Shown piece by piece: positions 1-11,591 of a stretch of DNA of 64,000 bases (positions are counted from its first letter, which is position 1; each line of letters starts with the position of its first letter). Below the pieces are notes generated by a model. That model saw only the letters and a program-made list of their open reading frames with translations, searched no databases and was not told where the DNA came from. This DNA comes from Parietaria judaica (Eukaryota; Streptophyta; Magnoliopsida; Rosales; Urticaceae): the NCBI GenBank assembly GCA_954871525.1, contig OX940863.1, positions 3,882,001 to 3,946,000 of the forward strand, in the 5' to 3' direction. The position numbers and the translations under genes were made by a program.

Positions 1-1413
1 CGACGCGTTCGACTTCGACGCACTCTCCGAGTACTGCGGGAGCTGCCGGTACGCCCCAGGGAGGGTTCTGGAGAAGATGGGGCTGGGCGAGAGTGGGTAC
101 GGTGTCACGAAGTACCTCTATGCCATGTCCCATGTCGATGTGCCACGGTGGTTGGAGAGGGCCCACCTAGTTAAGGACTCTTGGAGTAGGGATTCTAATT
201 GGATGGGGTTTGTCGCGGTCAGTGACGATGAAGAGTCGAGACGCATCGGTCGGCGGGACGTTGTTGTTGCATGGCGGGGCACGGTTGCGCCAGCGGAGTG
301 GTATGAGGATCTCCAGAGGAGGCTGGAGCCGGTGGGGGACAAGGGCGCTATGGTTGAGCACGGGTTCTTGAGTCTATACACGTCGAAGAATGAAGGGACT
401 AGGTGCGTTAAAGTGTCACCGTATTCATCTTAAAATCAATTGACAAAAAATGATCGAAATAAAAAAGAGAATAAACTGCGTTAAGTATATTTTTTTTTAA
501 TAAAAGTCATTATAAATTGACATTAATAAAAGAGTTGATTCAAAATCTTATAATCTTTTTGTTGGAGCAGATCTCATTATTTTAAACCGAATTTTACAGT
601 TTAATTATGTTAAGTCTCTTATATATTTCTAACGTGTGATCCTTATTAATCAGGTATAACAAGACAAGTGCGTCAGAGCAAGCAATGACGGAGGTGGTTA
701 GACTAGTGGAGACCTACCGCGCCCGAGGCGAGGAAGTGAGCCTCACTGTCACGGGGCACAGCCTCGGCGGTGCATTAGCCCAACTATGCGCGCACGAGGC
801 TGCACGCACACTCCCCGGCCTACCCATTGGTGTGGTCTCCTTCGGCGCACCGAGAGTCGGCAACGCAGCATTCCGTGACGAGCTCCATGAGCTCAGAGTC
901 GGGACGCTCAGAGTGGTAGTGAAGCAGGACTTCGTTCCAAAGATGCCAGGGCTCATGCTCAATGAGGGCCTGGAACGCTTCGACAGCGTCACGGGCCCAT
1001 TGGACTGGGTGTACGCGCATGCTGGAGTCGAGCTGAGGCTTGACGTCCGGTCCTCTCCATACCTGAAGCACGGGCTCGACTTGCTGGGGTTCCACAGCCT
1101 GGAGACATACCTTCACCTCGTAGACGGCTTGGAGAGCCAGAGAGCTGGGTTTCGGAGCACGGCGAGGAGGGACGTGGTGCTGGTGAACAAGGCGTGCGGG
1201 ATTCTGGTGGACGAGCTCCGAATACCTGAGTGTTGGTACCAATCTGCGAACAAGGGTTTAGTCAGAAATGAGCGTGGGAGATGGGTTAAGCCGCAGCGAG
1301 AGGCTGAGGATATTCCGTCACCGCTCGTGAGAGTAGCACAGCAACGTGCTGCTCGTCTTTCTAGTACTGTGGCCGCTGATAATGTGCAGCTTCAGCCTCG
1401 GTTCAGCTCTTAG
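1..1413 (+). CDS. Class-I phospholipase A1 (lipase class 3), 5' partial
   Basis: The coding sequence enters from the left edge, so the N-terminus (in this class usually a plastid transit peptide) is missing. Exon 1 runs to 402, the intron is 403-653 (GT..AG), and exon 2 runs 654-1413 to a TAG stop; the frame joins cleanly as Thr-Arg-Tyr-Asn. The lipase nucleophile elbow GHSLGG lies at about 754-771. A QDFVPKMPG stretch near 928 supplies the likely catalytic Asp, and the His of FHSLETYLHLVDG near 1093 completes a Ser-Asp-His triad. The ending with ARRDVVLVNKAC, then CWYQSANKGLV and WVKP, is typical of the plastid PLA1-I (DAD1-like) group, which release sn-1 fatty acids from galactolipids and phospholipids. 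I infer that class from remembered family motifs. A cytosolic PLA1-II enzyme is the alternative, but the C-terminus fits class I better. No frameshift is seen in the visible part. Confidence 0.88.
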
Positions 1414-4400
1414 GGCCGGTTTGTGTATATATTATTATTTGTACATAAGAAGAGTACGTAGAACGTTTTGTTTTAGTCATTGTGACTTGTGACTGTGAGT
1501 ATGCTAAGCTTCAAGTTTTAGTCATTGTATTGTATTATATGTATACAAATAATACAATATATGTAGTGTAGAAATTACATCCTTGATCTAAACCTAGCTA
1601 TCATACACTATATGGCATAGTAGATTCTTATGATTTCCATTCTGTACATTTGATAAATTTATAGTAGTCCAACCATATATAACTTGTTTCATGTATTTTC
1701 ATCTTTAATTAATTTTTATTCTTTAAATATTTATTTTATATAGCACACTTGTTGATGTCTTTGCTAAGACTTTGGGTCAATCATTTTGTATTTTGTTAAT
1801 GATAATATTTGTATAAAAGGAAAGTTTTCATATATATGCTAGTTCTATTCATATTTTGATGTAATATGTTTGAGAGGAAATTGAGGTTTTGTTATTTCTC
1901 GGCTCTTTGATTTTGTATGTAAACTGAGATCATTAATATTATTTTGACGCTCGTTTTTTTCTTTTGTGTTTTTTTAGTGTCAACCTAATTAAGATTCGTG
2001 ATTGTAGTCGTGCCTTCATTATTTAATTTTTTTTAGTGTGCTCGATTTAGAGCCTTTATTAGCAATTATATTTACTCTATTAGTTTCTATTTACTTTCCC
2101 GTTTAAACATTATTTGTTGCAATGTTTATTTTGTTTTCTCTTTGCTCTACAATTTCTTTTTGTAAGTATTAAGATTATGGTGATTATATTTTTTAGCTTT
2201 TAATAACAAAATGAAGAAGTTGAAACTTTTTTGTTTTTCTTATTTTGAGAATACGATTTTGATGCCCCTAAATTTAATATTCATGGGCAAATTCGTATGT
2301 GAAGGAAGGTTATTATCGGGTATCCGTACATCGAATCAACAATCCTCGTTCAACTATGTCGGTATGTTATCCAATGGTTTTAGTTTTCATTTATAATTTT
2401 GTTTCTCTATCAAAACGCCAAGTAATTTTTATTTTAAAAATTAAAAACCTCAAATTTTAAGGCTTTGTTATAAATGGCAACACTGCGCTCTAATTTAATT
2501 GTTATAAATGGTTTATTTGTATCGTCCTAAGTCACTGTTCAAATGTTGATCATAATTCTTAATAATATAATAATTTCTAAGCCAATAAGGAGAATAATAT
2601 TTTTCACAAATCATACGTTGTAGACTACAATTTGTAGTGTATATATATATATATATATATATATGTGCGTGCGTGTATAGCAATGTATATATATGTTGCT
2701 TATGATTGTAATAATTTCATTTATGCGAACGTGTAATGTTATGACCCAACCCAACATATATTGAGCAATGACCATATATATATATGTATATATAGAATTA
2801 CAACTTTGATGAAAATTGAAACGCAGTTATTTCACGATCTGCTACGCACAAGATCACTATTATTCCGTGTCGTGTCACCATCACATTCATTCATTGATTG
2901 AATACACTGAATTAGTTGGCACGTACTGTTAACAGTCAGATATTATATCAACCTGTTTCTTTCTTAATTCTTATATATGTAATCTAATCTTTTGATTAAA
3001 ATACGTAGAATTTTATTTAACTTTTACTTGATAAATTAATAATTTTTATAAAAAAAATTATTTAAATTGTAATTATAAAATAACTATTCAATCATATAAT
3101 AAAATTCTCTAATTTTAATAATATTAATTTATAAAAGATCTATTATATATATTTAGTGGCGAATGCACGTTATATTCTTATAAAAAATCGTCTTTAGTAT
3201 TCAGTAAATATCTTTATTTTTTATTCAGTATTCGGATAGATGAACTAAATCAGAGAGTTATATGAGTGAAAAGAAAAAAAAAAAACTTATAGATAATTAG
3301 CACTAAAAAAATTGAGTCTCATTTTCTATGTATAAGAGTTAGAGAACTGAGCGGAAATAAACATAAGAGGAAGAAGGCGTTTGTCCCAAGATTAGTAGGG
3401 GACTTAGTCATCTGATTTGAAGCGGGTTAAAAAGATCCACTGTATATAGTAAGTTTTTACTATCATTTGTATGTACTATGTATTATCATTATCATACATG
3501 GATTCCCTTTAACCGATACACTAAATTAAATAAAACAATGATAAAAGCGTTAAAATATTCAATAATGATTTCGAATTATAAAAAAAATTAATATCCAAAA
3601 TATCAATATCCAATATTAATCAATTGTTATAAGCATGGTTTTCAATTCCCCAGCATGCTTTCGGCATGCCCGTTTTTTTTTAGAGTTGCGGAAACTGGCG
3701 TGGCTTCGGCATACGGTATGTCCGTGAACAACTATAACTTATTAATATGATGTTTTATTTTAATTGTAACCATATATTTATATTTTCTTTAAGTTAAAAT
3801 GATAATTTTTATTTGTATATAAATACAACTATAACCTATTAATACGATGTCTTATTGTTAGTATTATTATTTTTTTTATTTTTTTATTTATGTCTTATGG
3901 AATGATGATAAATAATTAATTTTGACAGTCATTGGAATGTGTAGAGATGGGAATTTTCGACATTGGTTCTTAGAATATCAGCTTGCTTATCCGAAGGTAT
4001 ATTATACTATATACTGAATTTCATTATTCAATATTAAATTTAATATTGTGTCATGACAAATAAAAAATAAAAAAAATTGTGTCATAATTGTTCAACTAAC
4101 TTCCTCAACAACTTGCCAAATACAGGTTACATATGTAATCTTAATTTCAAGGAATTAGAAATGGTGTGATATCTTATTATAATGAAATATATATATATAA
4201 TATGATTAACTTGCATTGATGATTTTTCAATAAAAGTATTGTTTATTCATAAACCAAAACTCATTTCAGCCTGATTAATTGTACATTTACATGACCATAT
4301 GTTATTCTATCCTAAGAGATAAGACTCGAGTTAATTTATAATGAATAATCATGAATTCTTATTAGCATTTACAACAATAAGAATATATATATATATATTA

Positions 4401-4776
4401 TTTACCACTGCCATGTTGACCATAACGAAGTACATTTTATGTTTGAATTCCGGCAAAAATGCCTTAAGTGCGCTTATTACAAGATGGCCACGTTCCTCAT
4501 GCCCATGCGTTCTCTCGAATCCGACCCGGCTGTGACACGGGCAAGGGCGGCTGTGCACGAATGCAACAATTGACAAGTGGCATACTCTCACCACCGATCA
4601 CCTCCCCTTTTTACTGTCAAATTTCTAGCTCAAATTTTTATTTTAACTACCATTTATTATAATTTTCTAAGAGTAATTAAAAAAAAAATTAATCCCTCTC
4701 CCAATGAATTCTTGAACAGAAGGGTTGACAAATATTGATTGACAACATGTGCAAGAGTTCAACCCCATAATCCAAA
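1414..4776. other. Gene-free intergenic region between PLA1 and the decarboxylase
   Basis: AT-rich DNA with TA microsatellites (about 2640-2663 and 2775-2792) and no ORF resembling a known family. The short ORFs here have no family motifs. The last few hundred bases are presumably the promoter region of the decarboxylase gene. Confidence 0.6.
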
Positions 4777-4785
4777 CTTATATAG
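4777..4785 (+). promoter_or_regulatory. Likely TATA box of the decarboxylase gene
   Basis: A CTTATATAG match lies about 185 bp upstream of the chosen ATG, followed by a TA-rich and then CA-rich leader. Position and sequence fit a plant TATA box; the start of transcription is inferred, not shown. Further TA repeats just downstream could also serve. Confidence 0.4.
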
Positions 4786-4966
4786 TGGTGAATATATATA
4801 TATTATATATATATATGAAGAGAAGTGAGTTATATAATAAAGTAGTACCAACAACCACGAACTACTACTATAAATCTCATTTGATTTCTCATAATTCACA
4901 AAACTCCAATCCAAAAAACGAACTCCATAGCCACAAGTTGTGCACTTCTCATCCACAAAAAGACAC

Positions 4967-6502
4967 ATGGGTAGTCTAAGCGACATGGACTGCCCTCAAA
5001 ACGATAACCACGCCCTCCCAAACGACACGCCGTCCACCATTAAGCTCCTTGACCCTGAGGAGCTGCGCCGCCAGGGCCACATGGTGGTCGACTTCATCGC
5101 CGACTACTACAAGAACATCGAGAACTACCCTGTCCGCAGCCCCGTCGAGCCCGGTTATCTTCGGAAACGCCTCCCCAAGTCGGCTCCCTCTGAGCCGGAG
5201 CCCATCGAAGCCATCCTTGGCGACGTGGAGGCCCACATTGTGCCGGGGCTCACCCACTGGATGAGCCCTAACTACTTCGCCTACTATCCAAACAGTGGCA
5301 GCGTAGCCGGCTTCGTCGGTGAGCTGCTTTGCACCGGCTTCAACATCGTCGGCTTCAACTGGGTGTCGTCTCCTGCCGCAACTGAGCTCGAGGGCATCGT
5401 CATGGACTGGCTCGGCGACATGCTCCGGCTACCCAAGCCATTCCTTTTCTCGGGCAATGCCGGAGGCGGAGGAGTTCTGCAGGGAACGACGTGCGAGGCC
5501 ATCCTATGCACGCTCGTTGCCGCCCGTGACCGCGCGCTCGACCTAGCAGGCCCTGATACAATCGGCCGCCTCTCAGTGTACTGCTCGGACCAAACGCACT
5601 CAGCCTTCCGCAAAGCGGCCCAGATTGCAGGGCTCAACATGCAAAATTTCCGCGTGATCGAGACGTCCCGGGAGTCCCGGTTCGCCATGTCTGCGGAAAA
5701 ATTAAGAAATGCAGTGAGGGCCGACGTGGCAGACGGGTTGTTCCCGACGTATGTTGTGGCGACGGTGGGGACGACGTCGACGGCCTCTATGGACCCGCTC
5801 GGGCCGATTGGAGACGTGGCGGAGGAGTATGGAATGTGGGTGCACGTGGACGCGGCGTACGCTGGCAGCGCCTGCATCTGCCCGGAGTTTCGGCATTTCA
5901 TCGACGGAGTCGAGAGAGTGACGTCGTTTAGCTTCAATGCGCACAAGTGGTTCTTCACGCAACTTGATTGCTGCTGCCTCTGGGTGAGGGACGTGAGGTC
6001 GCTAGTGCGCGCTCTGTCGACGGACCCCGAGTATCTCCGCAACAAGGCGTCGGACTCGCGGCGCGTTGTCGACTACAAGGACTGGCAGATCCCGCTGAGC
6101 CGGCGCTTCCGCGCGCTCAAGCTCTGGCTGGTGCTGCGCAGCTACGGAGTGGAGAGGCTGCGCTCGATGCTGCGGAAGCACGTCCGGATCGCCAATACGT
6201 TTGAGGGGCTGGTGACGGACGACCCCCGCTTCGAGGTCGTCGTGCCGCGGAACCTCTCGATGGTGTGCTTCAGGGTGTCCCCCCACGCGGAGATGAGCGA
6301 CGCGGTCATCAACGAGGTGAACGGGAAGGTGATGGAGGCGGTGAACGCGTCGGGACGGGCGTGCATGACGCACTCGGTGGTGGGAGGCGTCTACTTCATG
6401 CGCTTCGTGGTGGGCGCGACGCTCACGGAAGAGTCACACGTGGTGGCGGTGTGGAAGGCGGTGAGAGAGCTCGCCGGGCCCATTCTCGCAGCCTATGCGT
6501 GA
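4967..6502 (+). CDS. TYDC: Tyrosine/DOPA decarboxylase (plant aromatic L-amino acid decarboxylase)
   Basis: Intronless, 511 residues, close to the usual ~500-520 of the family. The ATG at 4967 gives the common MGSL-like start; upstream in-frame codons lack an ATG. This PLP enzyme (group II decarboxylase) removes CO2 from aromatic amino acids in the cytosol. The PLP Lys is 327 in NAHKW, the ring-stacking His is 211 in DQTHS, and the Asp of HVDAAYAG is 295. Tyr356 in DPEYLRNK is the catalytic-loop Tyr kept in true decarboxylases; aldehyde synthases have Phe there. Ser378 (LSRRFR) aligns with Gly370 of Catharanthus TDC and with the Ser of opium poppy TYDC, which favours phenolic over indolic substrates. 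So tyramine or dopamine production is likely. Odd: the glycine loop at 161-172 reads SGNAGGGG, about two residues longer than the family norm as I recall it. Tryptophan decarboxylase is the less likely alternative. Confidence 0.93.
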   Translation: MGSLSDMDCPQNDNHALPNDTPSTIKLLDPEELRRQGHMVVDFIADYYKNIENYPVRSPVEPGYLRKRLPKSAPSEPEPIEAILGDVEAHIVPGLTHWMSPNYFAYYPNSGSVAGFVGELLCTGFNIVGFNWVSSPAATELEGIVMDWLGDMLRLPKPFLFSGNAGGGGVLQGTTCEAILCTLVAARDRALDLAGPDTIGRLSVYCSDQTHSAFRKAAQIAGLNMQNFRVIETSRESRFAMSAEKLRNAVRADVADGLFPTYVVATVGTTSTASMDPLGPIGDVAEEYGMWVHVDAAYAGSACICPEFRHFIDGVERVTSFSFNAHKWFFTQLDCCCLWVRDVRSLVRALSTDPEYLRNKASDSRRVVDYKDWQIPLSRRFRALKLWLVLRSYGVERLRSMLRKHVRIANTFEGLVTDDPRFEVVVPRNLSMVCFRVSPHAEMSDAVINEVNGKVMEAVNASGRACMTHSVVGGVYFMRFVVGATLTEESHVVAVWKAVRELAGPILAAYA

Positions 6503-7899
6503 CGGTTTTTTTGAGTCCGATTGGACATTTCGCTGACCCTACAGGTGTTTAATTGGATCTACACAACTTGGTCCATGCATTTTTTTTATCTCAATTTTTT
6601 AATCGTTTGTTATATGGATTATTTCTGGGTGGGTTTGATAAAATTCTCATTATGCTCTCTGTTAAGAAGAAGAAGAAGAAAAAAAAAATAAAAAAATTCT
6701 TTGTGTTGAGTAAAGGATAATATATTGGACAAAAAAGTGACTATCTTTAGTTGCTTATTTCTTATCCAAATGTTTTATAAGATTTGCGAGTATTTTTAGT
6801 TACAGCTAGTTATATTCTTCATTTTGAATAATAATAATAATAATAATAATAATTAATAAGCAACAATATTTAAGAGTATATATAATATTAAGTAATCTTC
6901 ATTTGTGATGAAAGAATATCGTGGTGACAAAAACGCTTGAAATTACAAGTAAACCTATCTATTGAATTAAAAAACGTTAAATCCACGGTACATTAATAAA
7001 AAGTAATCAACTAATTCATATGAGTCCCTATTAAATTAAAGTGATTTTCACTTATGGCGGAATAATAATAAGACGTGTGAAACTAAAAAAATAATGATAG
7101 TACCGATCATTCTACTTATCGTGTATCCCACATTACTATCTACTTAAGCATTGTTTATGTGCTTCTTCTAATTTTCAGCTTCTAAAATCTAATCATCATC
7201 ATAATGATTTATACATTTCAATGATATATATATATATATATATAATAGTGTAACGTAAAGTCAACAGAAAAAGGTACCCTGGTGCGTAGGACACTATCGA
7301 AGTGAATGCACATGTCGGCACTTAATTCATCAAGTCAAATTATATATATATATATATATATGTGGTGTATAACTATTAATATAGTATAACTATTTTTTAT
7401 ATAGGTAACATAATCTCGACTCAATCTATGTTAATGTTATGCTAAGGTGGCTTCCATTGAAGAGTTTATTGATATATGCTTCTGAAAGTCATATAACAAT
7501 AATCGTGATATTTAAAAAGAAAAAAAAAAGAAAAAAAACAGATGATTAGGATTGAACATATACATATATATATATATGTATTATGTATATATGAGAAAGT
7601 TGAATGCAAGTTGCAACGACCATGAGACAATCAATTTGTGTATCTGCCTCTTGCTATATATTGTAACTCTACTTTCAATGCCTTTCAGCAATTAGTTGTC
7701 AAAATAATAGCATTTTAATTATTTTCTCAAAGATAATATTGTGTAAATGCATTTCATAAATGGCTTTGTGTATAAATAGTAACATTGGTATTAATTAGTT
7801 GTTGTCCTGATCAAAATTAGCTGTATATATATATATGGCCCGGAGAGAGACTTATAAAAAGCTCAAGAACCACAATAATGATACGTAAAAGACTTTATA
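6503..7899. other. Intergenic region with AAT and TA microsatellites
   Basis: No coding feature seen. An AAT repeat lies at about 6826-6852 and TA runs at about 7225-7243 and 7341-7361. The decarboxylase 3' UTR presumably occupies the first few hundred bases. Confidence 0.6.
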
Positions 7900-7969
7900 A
7901 TTTTTTTTTTGAAAACATAGACTTCTTTCATTAACAAGGGAGTAAATCCCGATCAACACAATTGAAGAG

Positions 7970-8311
7970 TGGTGCATTACGTGATGTGCTAATTGGAAAT
8001 CAAATCCCCTTGATTCATGCACATGAATCAATCATGAATCAATCTCTTTTATCATCTTTTATTATGCTATTATCTTCATTAGTTTCTTTGATTTATTTTG
8101 ATTTTATTATAATTATATTAGGTACATTAGATCAAGTTTTTTATGATTATTATTAGGTTTCATTTATGCTACATTTATGCTATATAAGCAAGAGAAAACA
8201 TGTGTAAGTTTTTAGTTGATTATGAATTAAAAATCGAGCTTTAGCTTGTGAAGTCGAGTTTATTCTCGCAAAGACGTGTTCTTCGTGTTCTTCGTATTCC
8301 GCTCTACATCA
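7970..8311 (+). repeat. LTR 1 of the array
   Basis: Outer 5' LTR with TG...CA ends. A TATA-like TATATAAG at 8181-8188 could be its promoter, with the transcript start inferred 25-35 bp downstream. The LTR sequence appears identical to the other three by eye. Confidence 0.88.
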
Positions 8312-8350
8312 GTTGGTATCAGAGCCACTCGTTTCTGTGCAGAGGCACCG

Positions 8351-9016
8351 ATGAAACGAGCCGTTCGCGACGCTTTCGTAGAGGATATGGTGAGACGAGA
8401 AGAGGTCGACGGATTCCGTGCTCAGGTGGAATTGCTGATCCGTCAGATGGCTGCAATGATGCAGAATCAAACGGAGCAAAGACGCCAAGACGAGTCCGAC
8501 ACCGAGGACGACCAAGCCAACCTGTTCGGGCAGAATTTTGGACGTGCGGCGGTCCCGGAGGATGCGCGATGGGTAGCGGCGTTCCAGGTGGCTATCCCGG
8601 AGTACGACGAAACGACGTACGATGAGGCGGAGCACGGCGAGGCCGTGTACGACGAGTCGGTTTACGGCGAGACGGAGTATGACAAACCCGTATACGATGA
8701 GTACGATGAGGCCGTGTATGGCGAGGTCGTATACGACGACAACATGTGCGACAAGAAGGATGATAAGATAGTTTTGGTTTCAAGCATGGCCACCGAAGTG
8801 GCCGCACCGAGCAATTCCATTGTGGTGGCGGTCGTGACGACCACGAGTGGAGTTCCGAAAATCAAGTTAAGCACAACGTGGAAACAATCGCGTAAAGTTC
8901 CCGCTCAACTACAACCTATGTACGTGCATGACCGTGATAGACGAAAAACTAAGCTTGAAGACATGATCAAGAGATATTGGCGGGGCTGCAAATCCAATGC
9001 ATTTGTTTTACGATGA
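8351..9016 (+). CDS. Retrotransposon-encoded gag-derived protein, copy 1
   Basis: The first ATG after the primer-binding site opens a 221-residue frame ending in TGA at 9014. The N-terminus (about residues 1-50) is helical and Gln/Met-rich like the start of Ty3/gypsy gag. A strongly acidic Tyr-Asp-Glu repeat block (VYDE, VYGE units, roughly residues 80-135) follows. It resembles the acidic linker between gag and protease in some gypsy elements. There is no zinc knuckle, protease or reverse transcriptase. The end is basic (RDRRKTK). I infer a deletion derivative of a larger gypsy element; a function in packaging is unproven. Confidence 0.6.
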   Translation: MKRAVRDAFVEDMVRREEVDGFRAQVELLIRQMAAMMQNQTEQRRQDESDTEDDQANLFGQNFGRAAVPEDARWVAAFQVAIPEYDETTYDEAEHGEAVYDESVYGETEYDKPVYDEYDEAVYGEVVYDDNMCDKKDDKIVLVSSMATEVAAPSNSIVVAVVTTTSGVPKIKLSTTWKQSRKVPAQLQPMYVHDRDRRKTKLEDMIKRYWRGCKSNAFVLR

Positions 9017-9114
9017 CGACTTTGGCGCCGACACAAGCGCGGCGATGGCGGCGGACTTGCGATACCTATTGGCGCTCTAAATTCGAGGACGAATTTTTTT
9101 CAAGCCGAGGAGAA

Positions 9115-9456
9115 TGGTGCATTACGTGATGTGCTAATTGGAAATCAAATCCCCTTGATTCATGCACATGAATCAATCATGAATCAATCTCTTTTATCAT
9201 CTTTTATTATGCTATTATCTTCATTAGTTTCTTTGATTTATTTTGATTTTATTATAATTATATTAGGTACATTAGATCAAGTTTTTTATGATTATTATTA
9301 GGTTTCATTTATGCTACATTTATGCTATATAAGCAAGAGAAAACATGTGTAAGTTTTTAGTTGATTATGAATTAAAAATCGAGCTTTAGCTTGTGAAGTC
9401 GAGTTTATTCTCGCAAAGACGTGTTCTTCGTGTTCTTCGTATTCCGCTCTACATCA
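9115..9456 (+). repeat. LTR 2 of the array
   Basis: Internal shared LTR: it serves as the 3' LTR of unit 1 and the 5' LTR of unit 2. No 5-bp target duplication separates the units. Confidence 0.88.
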
Positions 9457-9495
9457 GTTGGTATCAGAGCCACTCGTTTTTGTGCAGAGGCACCG

Positions 9496-10161
9496 ATGAA
9501 ACGAGCCGTTCGCGACGCTTTCGTAGAGGATATGGTGAGACGAGAAGAGGTCGACGGATTCCGTGCTCAGGTGGAATTGCTGATCCGTCAGATGGCTGCA
9601 ATGATGCAGAATCAAACGGAGCAAAGACGCCAAGACGAGTCCGACACCGAGGACGACCAAGCCAACCTGTTCGGGCAGAATTTTGGACGTGCGGCGGTCC
9701 CGGAGGATGCGCGATGGGTAGCGGCGTTCCAGGTGGCTATCCCGGAGTACGACGAAACGACGTACGATGAGGCGGAGCACGGCGAGGCCGTGTACGACGA
9801 GTCGGTTTACGGCGAGACGGAGTATGACAAACCCGTATACGATGAGTACGATGAGGCCGTGTATGGCGAGGTCGTATACGACGACAACATGTGCGACAAG
9901 AAGGATGATAAGATAGTTTTGGTTTCAAGCATGGCCACCGAAGTGGCCGCACCGAGCAATTCCATTGTGGTGGCGGTCGTGACGACCACGAGTGGAGTTC
10001 CGAAAATCAAGTTAAGCACAACGTGGAAACAATCGCGTAAAGTTCCCGCTCAACTACAACCTATGTACGTGCATGACCGTGATAGACGAAAAACTAAGCT
10101 TGAAGACATGATCAAGAGATATTGGCGGGGCTGCAAATCCAATGCATTTGTTTTACGATGA
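9496..10161 (+). CDS. Retrotransposon-encoded gag-derived protein, copy 2
   Basis: Same 221-residue frame as copy 1, 1145 bp downstream. The only change I see is C to T at 9480, just upstream of the ATG, so the protein is unchanged. Confidence 0.6.
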   Translation: MKRAVRDAFVEDMVRREEVDGFRAQVELLIRQMAAMMQNQTEQRRQDESDTEDDQANLFGQNFGRAAVPEDARWVAAFQVAIPEYDETTYDEAEHGEAVYDESVYGETEYDKPVYDEYDEAVYGEVVYDDNMCDKKDDKIVLVSSMATEVAAPSNSIVVAVVTTTSGVPKIKLSTTWKQSRKVPAQLQPMYVHDRDRRKTKLEDMIKRYWRGCKSNAFVLR

Positions 10162-10259
10162 CGACTTTGGCGCCGACACAAGCGCGGCGATGGCGGCGGA
10201 CTTGCGATACCTATTGGCGCTCTAAATTCGAGGACGAATTTTTTTCAAGCCGAGGAGAA

Positions 10260-10601
10260 TGGTGCATTACGTGATGTGCTAATTGGAAATCAAATCCCCT
10301 TGATTCATGCACATGAATCAATCATGAATCAATCTCTTTTATCATCTTTTATTATGCTATTATCTTCATTAGTTTCTTTGATTTATTTTGATTTTATTAT
10401 AATTATATTAGGTACATTAGATCAAGTTTTTTATGATTATTATTAGGTTTCATTTATGCTACATTTATGCTATATAAGCAAGAGAAAACATGTGTAAGTT
10501 TTTAGTTGATTATGAATTAAAAATCGAGCTTTAGCTTGTGAAGTCGAGTTTATTCTCGCAAAGACGTGTTCTTCGTGTTCTTCGTATTCCGCTCTACATC
10601 A
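10260..10601 (+). repeat. LTR 3 of the array
   Basis: Internal shared LTR between units 2 and 3, same length and ends as the others. Confidence 0.88.
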
Positions 10602-10640
10602 GTTGGTATCAGAGCCACTCGTTTCTGTGCAGAGGCACCG

Positions 10641-11591
10641 ATGAAACGAGCCGTTCGCGACGCTTTCGTAGAGGATATGGTGAGACGAGAAGAGGTCGAC
10701 GGATTCCGTGCTCAGGTGGAATTGCTGATCCGTCAGATGGCTGCAATGATGCAGAATCAAACGGAGCAAAGACGCCAAGACGAGTCCGACACCGAGGACG
10801 ACCAAGCCAACCTGTTCGGGCAGAATTTTGGACGTGCGGCGGTCCCGGAGGATGCGCGATGGGTAGCGGCGTTCCAGGTGGCTATCCCGGAGTACGACGA
10901 AACGACGTACGATGAGGCGGAGCACGGCGAGGCCGTGTACGACGAGTCGGTTTATGGCGAGACGGAGTATGACAAACCCGTATACGATGAGTACGATGAG
11001 GCCGTGTATGGCGAGGTCGTATACGACGACAACATGTGCGACAAGAAGGATGATAAGATAGTTTTGGTTTCAAGCATGGCCACCGAAGTGGCCGCACCGA
11101 GCAATTCCATTGTGGTGGCGGTCGTGACGACCACGAGTGGAGTTCCGAAAATCAAGTTAAGCACAACGTGGAAACAATCGCGTAAAGTTCCCGCTCAACT
11201 ACAACCTATGTACGTGCATGACCGTGATAGACGAAAAACTAAGCTTGAAGACATGATCAAGAGATATTGGCGGGGCTGCAAATCCAATGCATTTGTTTTA
11301 CGACGACGACTTTGGCGCCGACACAAGCGCGGCGATGGCGGCGGACTTGCGATACCTATTGGCGCTCTAAATTCGAGGACGAATTTTTTTCAAGCCGAGG
11401 AGAATGGTGCATTACGTGATGTGCTAATTGGAAATCAAATCCCCTTGATTCATGCACATGAATCAATCATGAATCAATCTCTTTTATCATCTTTTATTAT
11501 GCTATTATCTTCATTAGTTTCTTTGATTTATTTTGATTTTATTATAATTATATTAGGTACATTAGATCAAGTTTTTTATGATTATTATTAG
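10641..11591 (+). CDS. Retrotransposon-encoded gag-derived protein, copy 3 (stop-loss)
   Basis: Same frame as copies 1 and 2, but T to C at 11304 turns the TGA stop into CGA. The frame then runs on through the purine tract and into LTR 4, giving 316 residues instead of 221. A silent-looking change at 10955 (TAC to TAT) is the other difference. The added tail contains a hydrophobic stretch coded by the LTR and is probably accidental. Confidence 0.55.
   Translation: MKRAVRDAFVEDMVRREEVDGFRAQVELLIRQMAAMMQNQTEQRRQDESDTEDDQANLFGQNFGRAAVPEDARWVAAFQVAIPEYDETTYDEAEHGEAVYDESVYGETEYDKPVYDEYDEAVYGEVVYDDNMCDKKDDKIVLVSSMATEVAAPSNSIVVAVVTTTSGVPKIKLSTTWKQSRKVPAQLQPMYVHDRDRRKTKLEDMIKRYWRGCKSNAFVLRRRLWRRHKRGDGGGLAIPIGALNSRTNFFQAEENGALRDVLIGNQIPLIHAHESIMNQSLLSSFIMLLSSLVSLIYFDFIIIILGTLDQVFYDYY

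Noticed and set aside
4967..6502. Phenylacetaldehyde or 4-hydroxyphenylacetaldehyde synthase as the identity of the decarboxylase
   Set aside because: Those enzymes have Phe in place of the catalytic-loop Tyr; Tyr356 is present here.
8248..8625. Second plus-strand ORF (125 codons) repeated in each retrotransposon unit
   Set aside because: It starts in the LTR and runs across the primer-binding site in a different frame from the gag-like ORF; Arg-rich composition suggests a shadow frame.
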